Assembly (NCBI GenBank): GCA_963708455.1
Contig: CAVPSQ010000004.1
Location: 930,001-994,000 of the forward strand
DNA: 64,000 nucleotides
Source of the DNA: CAIMUS01 sp963708455
GTDB lineage: Bacteria; Pseudomonadota; Gammaproteobacteria; Competibacterales; Competibacteraceae
Direction: 5' to 3'
A model generated the notes under the pieces. The model did not search any database. It was given only the letters and a program-made list of their open reading frames with translations, and was not told the DNA's origin. Position 1 is the first letter of the stretch; the number at the start of each line of letters is the position of its first letter. The position numbers were made by a program, and so were the translations under genes. Below are positions 62,238 to 64,000 of this stretch, one piece after another.

Positions 62238-62935
62238 TCGGCCCGCAAGGCATCGCCCGGTTGCGCGGCAAACACGTGCTCGTGGTCGGGCTGGGCGGGG
62301 TCGGCGCTTATGCCGCCGAGGCGAGCGGCCGCGCCGGCATCGGCCGGATGACGCTGCTGGACCATGACGTAGTCGCTCCCTCCAATATCAATCGCCAGTT
62401 GCTGGCGCTGTATTCCACTATCGGCCAGCCGAAAACCGCGCTGATGGCGGCCCGCCTACGGGACATCAACCCGGATTTACAACTGCATTTACGCACCGAG
62501 TTCCTGCAATCCAACGCGGCGGACGATTTGATTGCGGGCGAGCAGTACGATTACGTGGCCGACTGTATCGACAGCATCGCTTGCAAAGCCGCGCTGGTTG
62601 CCGCCTGCATCCGCCGGGGCGTGCCGGTGATCTCGGCGCTGGGGGCCGGTAATTGCCTGGATGTTACCCGGGTGCGGGTGGCGCGTCTGGACAAGACCGC
62701 AGGGTGTCCGCTGGCCCGTGAACTGCGCGCCAACCTGCGGACCCTGGGCGCCACGCTCAAGTATCCGGTGGTTTACAGCGACGAGCCGCGCCGTCAGCCT
62801 CTGCCCCATCAGCCGGTGGAAGGGGCGATCGCCGGCAGACCCCGCGCCGTGAATGGGACTATTTCCTATATGCCGGCACTGTTCGGGATGCTGCTGGCGG
62901 GCGTGCTGATTCGGCATTTGCTGGAAGCGCCGTGA
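62204..62935 (+). CDS. tcdA: tRNA threonylcarbamoyladenosine dehydratase TcdA
   Basis: TcdA (CsdL) is an E1-like enzyme that cyclises the t6A37 modification of tRNA to ct6A. It has 243 residues. The ThiF/MoeB nucleotide-binding motif HVLVVGLGGVGAYAAEASGRAGIG lies near residues 25-50, then LLDHDVVAPSNINRQLLALYSTIGQPKTALMAARLRDINP. A conserved DCIDSIACKAALVAACIRRGVPVISALGAGN and VNGTISYMPALFGMLLAG follow. It starts inside the end of tatD, so the two may be translationally coupled. Confidence 0.94.
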   Translation: MSDTFARTAILIGPQGIARLRGKHVLVVGLGGVGAYAAEASGRAGIGRMTLLDHDVVAPSNINRQLLALYSTIGQPKTALMAARLRDINPDLQLHLRTEFLQSNAADDLIAGEQYDYVADCIDSIACKAALVAACIRRGVPVISALGAGNCLDVTRVRVARLDKTAGCPLARELRANLRTLGATLKYPVVYSDEPRRQPLPHQPVEGAIAGRPRAVNGTISYMPALFGMLLAGVLIRHLLEAP

Positions 62936-62960
62936 CGGCCGGTCGATCGATTCATTCAAC

Positions 62961-63551
62961 ATGTTGCGATTCGATATAACCACCGGTCTTTTTCCAGACG
63001 CCCGCCAAACGCCGTCGCCCAATTGCGACGACCGGCCTATTGAAGCCGGCATCGACCTGATCGTGGTGCACGGCATTAGTCTGCCGCCCGGCGAATTCGG
63101 CGGCCCCTGGATCAATGCCCTGTTCACCAACACGCTGGACCCGACCGCGCATCCCTATTTCCGGAACATCCAGCATTTGCGGGTATCAACCCATCTGCTT
63201 ATCCGCCGGGATGGCGAACTGGTGCAATATGTTCCTCTGCAGCGGCGCGCCTGGCACGCCGGCCAATCCTGCTTCGCCGGGCGCGAACGGTGCAACGATT
63301 TCAGCATCGGCATCGAGTTGGAGGGGACCGATACCATACCCTACACCGCCGCCCAGTATCGCCGGCTGGCGGCCGTGATCGCGACGCTGCTGACTCACTA
63401 TCCAGCACTCAGCCCGGAACGCATCGTCGGTCATTGCGATATCGCGCCCGGCCGCAAGACCGATCCGGGACCGGCCTTCGATTGGAGCCGGCTGCGCCAA
63501 TCATCAGGTTCTGCACCGCCTGATTGCGATGTTGATGGTGGGTTCGGATGA
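62961..63551 (+). CDS. ampD: 1,6-anhydro-N-acetylmuramyl-L-alanine amidase AmpD
   Basis: AmpD is a cytosolic zinc amidase that recycles anhydromuropeptides and so restrains AmpC beta-lactamase induction. It has 196 residues. The zinc site has IDLIVVHGISLPPGEFGG (first His near residue 39), then HLLIRRDGELVQYVPLQRRAWHAGQSCFAGRERCNDFSIGIELEGTDTIPYT, and the closing HCDIAPGRKTDPGPAFDWSRL with His and Asp ligands. No signal peptide is present, in keeping with the cytosolic type. Confidence 0.95.
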   Translation: MLRFDITTGLFPDARQTPSPNCDDRPIEAGIDLIVVHGISLPPGEFGGPWINALFTNTLDPTAHPYFRNIQHLRVSTHLLIRRDGELVQYVPLQRRAWHAGQSCFAGRERCNDFSIGIELEGTDTIPYTAAQYRRLAAVIATLLTHYPALSPERIVGHCDIAPGRKTDPGPAFDWSRLRQSSGSAPPDCDVDGGFG

Positions 63552-63636
63552 TTTCGAAGAAGATACTTATATATTAATAAATTCAATTAGTTATATTGGA
63601 TATGTAGGAATGGGGGGTGGTTATATGGCCATTTCA

Positions 63637-64000
63637 TCAATGTTTTCCCGTCAGCGGCACGAAGCGCACCGGTAAAACCTCCCGGCTGCGGACCGTGCCA
63701 TCCACCTGCTTTTCCACCAGCATCAATTGCTGAGTCAGGAAACTGCCGCCTACTGGCATGATCAACCGACCACCCGGTTTGAGCTGCTTGAGCAATGGCG
63801 GCGGAATATGATCGCCCGCCGCCGTGACGACAATCGCGTCGAAAGGCGCGTGCTCCTGCCAGCCGAAATAGCCATCGCCCAACCGCACGGCCACGTTGTC
63901 ATAACCCAGTCGTTGCAGCGTCTGCCGCGCCCGCTGCGCCAGTTCCGGGACGATTTCGACGGTGTATACCTGGCCGGCCAGCCCGGCCAGAACAGCCGCC
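63637..64000 (-). CDS. pcm: Protein-L-isoaspartate O-methyltransferase, C-terminal part (partial)
   Basis: This is the C-terminal part of a PCMT, which repairs isoaspartyl residues with S-adenosylmethionine. The gene runs off the right edge; the frame is open to 64000. Visible parts are YTVEIVPELAQRARQTLQRLGYDNVAVRLGDGYFGWQEHAPFDAIVVTAAGDHIPPPLLKQLKPGGRLIMPVG, which includes the SAM-binding VE motif and the post-motif GGRLIMPVG. It ends VRFVPLTGKH. Convergent with ampD. Confidence 0.93.
   Translation of the reverse strand, partial: AAVLAGLAGQVYTVEIVPELAQRARQTLQRLGYDNVAVRLGDGYFGWQEHAPFDAIVVTAAGDHIPPPLLKQLKPGGRLIMPVGGSFLTQQLMLVEKQVDGTVRSREVLPVRFVPLTGKH

Overview
The window reads as a chromosomal segment of a GC-rich gammaproteobacterium. 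It carries Gram-negative envelope genes (kdsB, a ycaR/Trm112 gene, an lpxK homologue, exbB/exbD, tonB, ampD, yciB), the glutathione genes gshA and gshB, and a PilG-PilI-PilJ-ChpA-ChpC twitching chemotaxis operon lying next to gshB, tonB, yqgE and ruvX. That last order matches the Pseudomonas PA0404-PA0415 neighbourhood as I remember it. A bacterial phosphorylase-kinase alpha/beta-like (GH15-related) gene would suit a glycogen-cycling lineage such as Competibacteraceae, but that is only a guess. The species cannot be fixed from the sequence alone.

Layout. Positions 1-2.6 kb hold the C-terminal part of a Tc insecticidal-type toxin A subunit and the 3' scrap of a DDE transposase. From 2.8 to 6.6 kb come a YejA-like peptide-binding protein, thiopurine methyltransferase and a radical SAM protein. 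From 6.8 to 12.0 kb there is a tight same-strand run: a Tat-exported DUF362 protein, a membrane NapH/NapG-like multi-[4Fe-4S] protein, then LarC, LarE and LarB of nickel-pincer-nucleotide (NPN) cofactor synthesis, with no larA in view. From 12.2 to 20.3 kb come a lipoprotein, RhlE helicase, an RRM protein, a lipase-like hydrolase with a small partner, a hybrid histidine kinase, an FAD oxidoreductase and a GNAT acetyltransferase. From 20.5 to 27.5 kb lie the phosphorylase-kinase-like gene, DUF2905, alanine dehydrogenase, and a parvulin-bolA-yciI-yciB set. From 27.6 to 32.3 kb is a housekeeping operon yciO, site-2 protease, trpS, scpA, scpB, rluB. From 32.3 to 43.2 kb, all on the minus strand, are metabolic and signalling genes (including a diiron/MBL-fold diguanylate cyclase), a K+ channel group, and the kdsB-ycaR-lpxK-exbD-exbB operon. 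From 43.3 to 49.5 kb are gshA, rimO, and ruvX-yqgE-tonB-gshB. From 49.8 to 58.7 kb is the Pil-Chp chemosensory operon. From 58.7 to 64 kb are a DUF255 thioredoxin-domain protein, a tandem repeat, tRNA-Met, tatD, tcdA, ampD and the C-terminal part of pcm.

Two points stand out. First, the DUF362/Fe-S/larC-E-B group looks like an NPN cofactor pathway coupled to an exported protein and a membrane electron-transfer protein rather than to lactate racemase. It is the best candidate here for an undescribed system. Second, nine otherwise well-conserved genes are each broken by a single one-base frame change with no other damage: the Tc toxin, tpm, the Fe-S protein, larC, the RRM gene, the phosphorylase-kinase-like gene, chpA, chpC and tatD. 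This points to draft-assembly indels more than gene decay, although larC is known to use programmed frameshifting in Lactobacillus. Other oddities are an LpxK homologue that has lost its Walker A lysine, and GC-rich REP-like palindromes present as a perfect inverted pair and as a third single copy.
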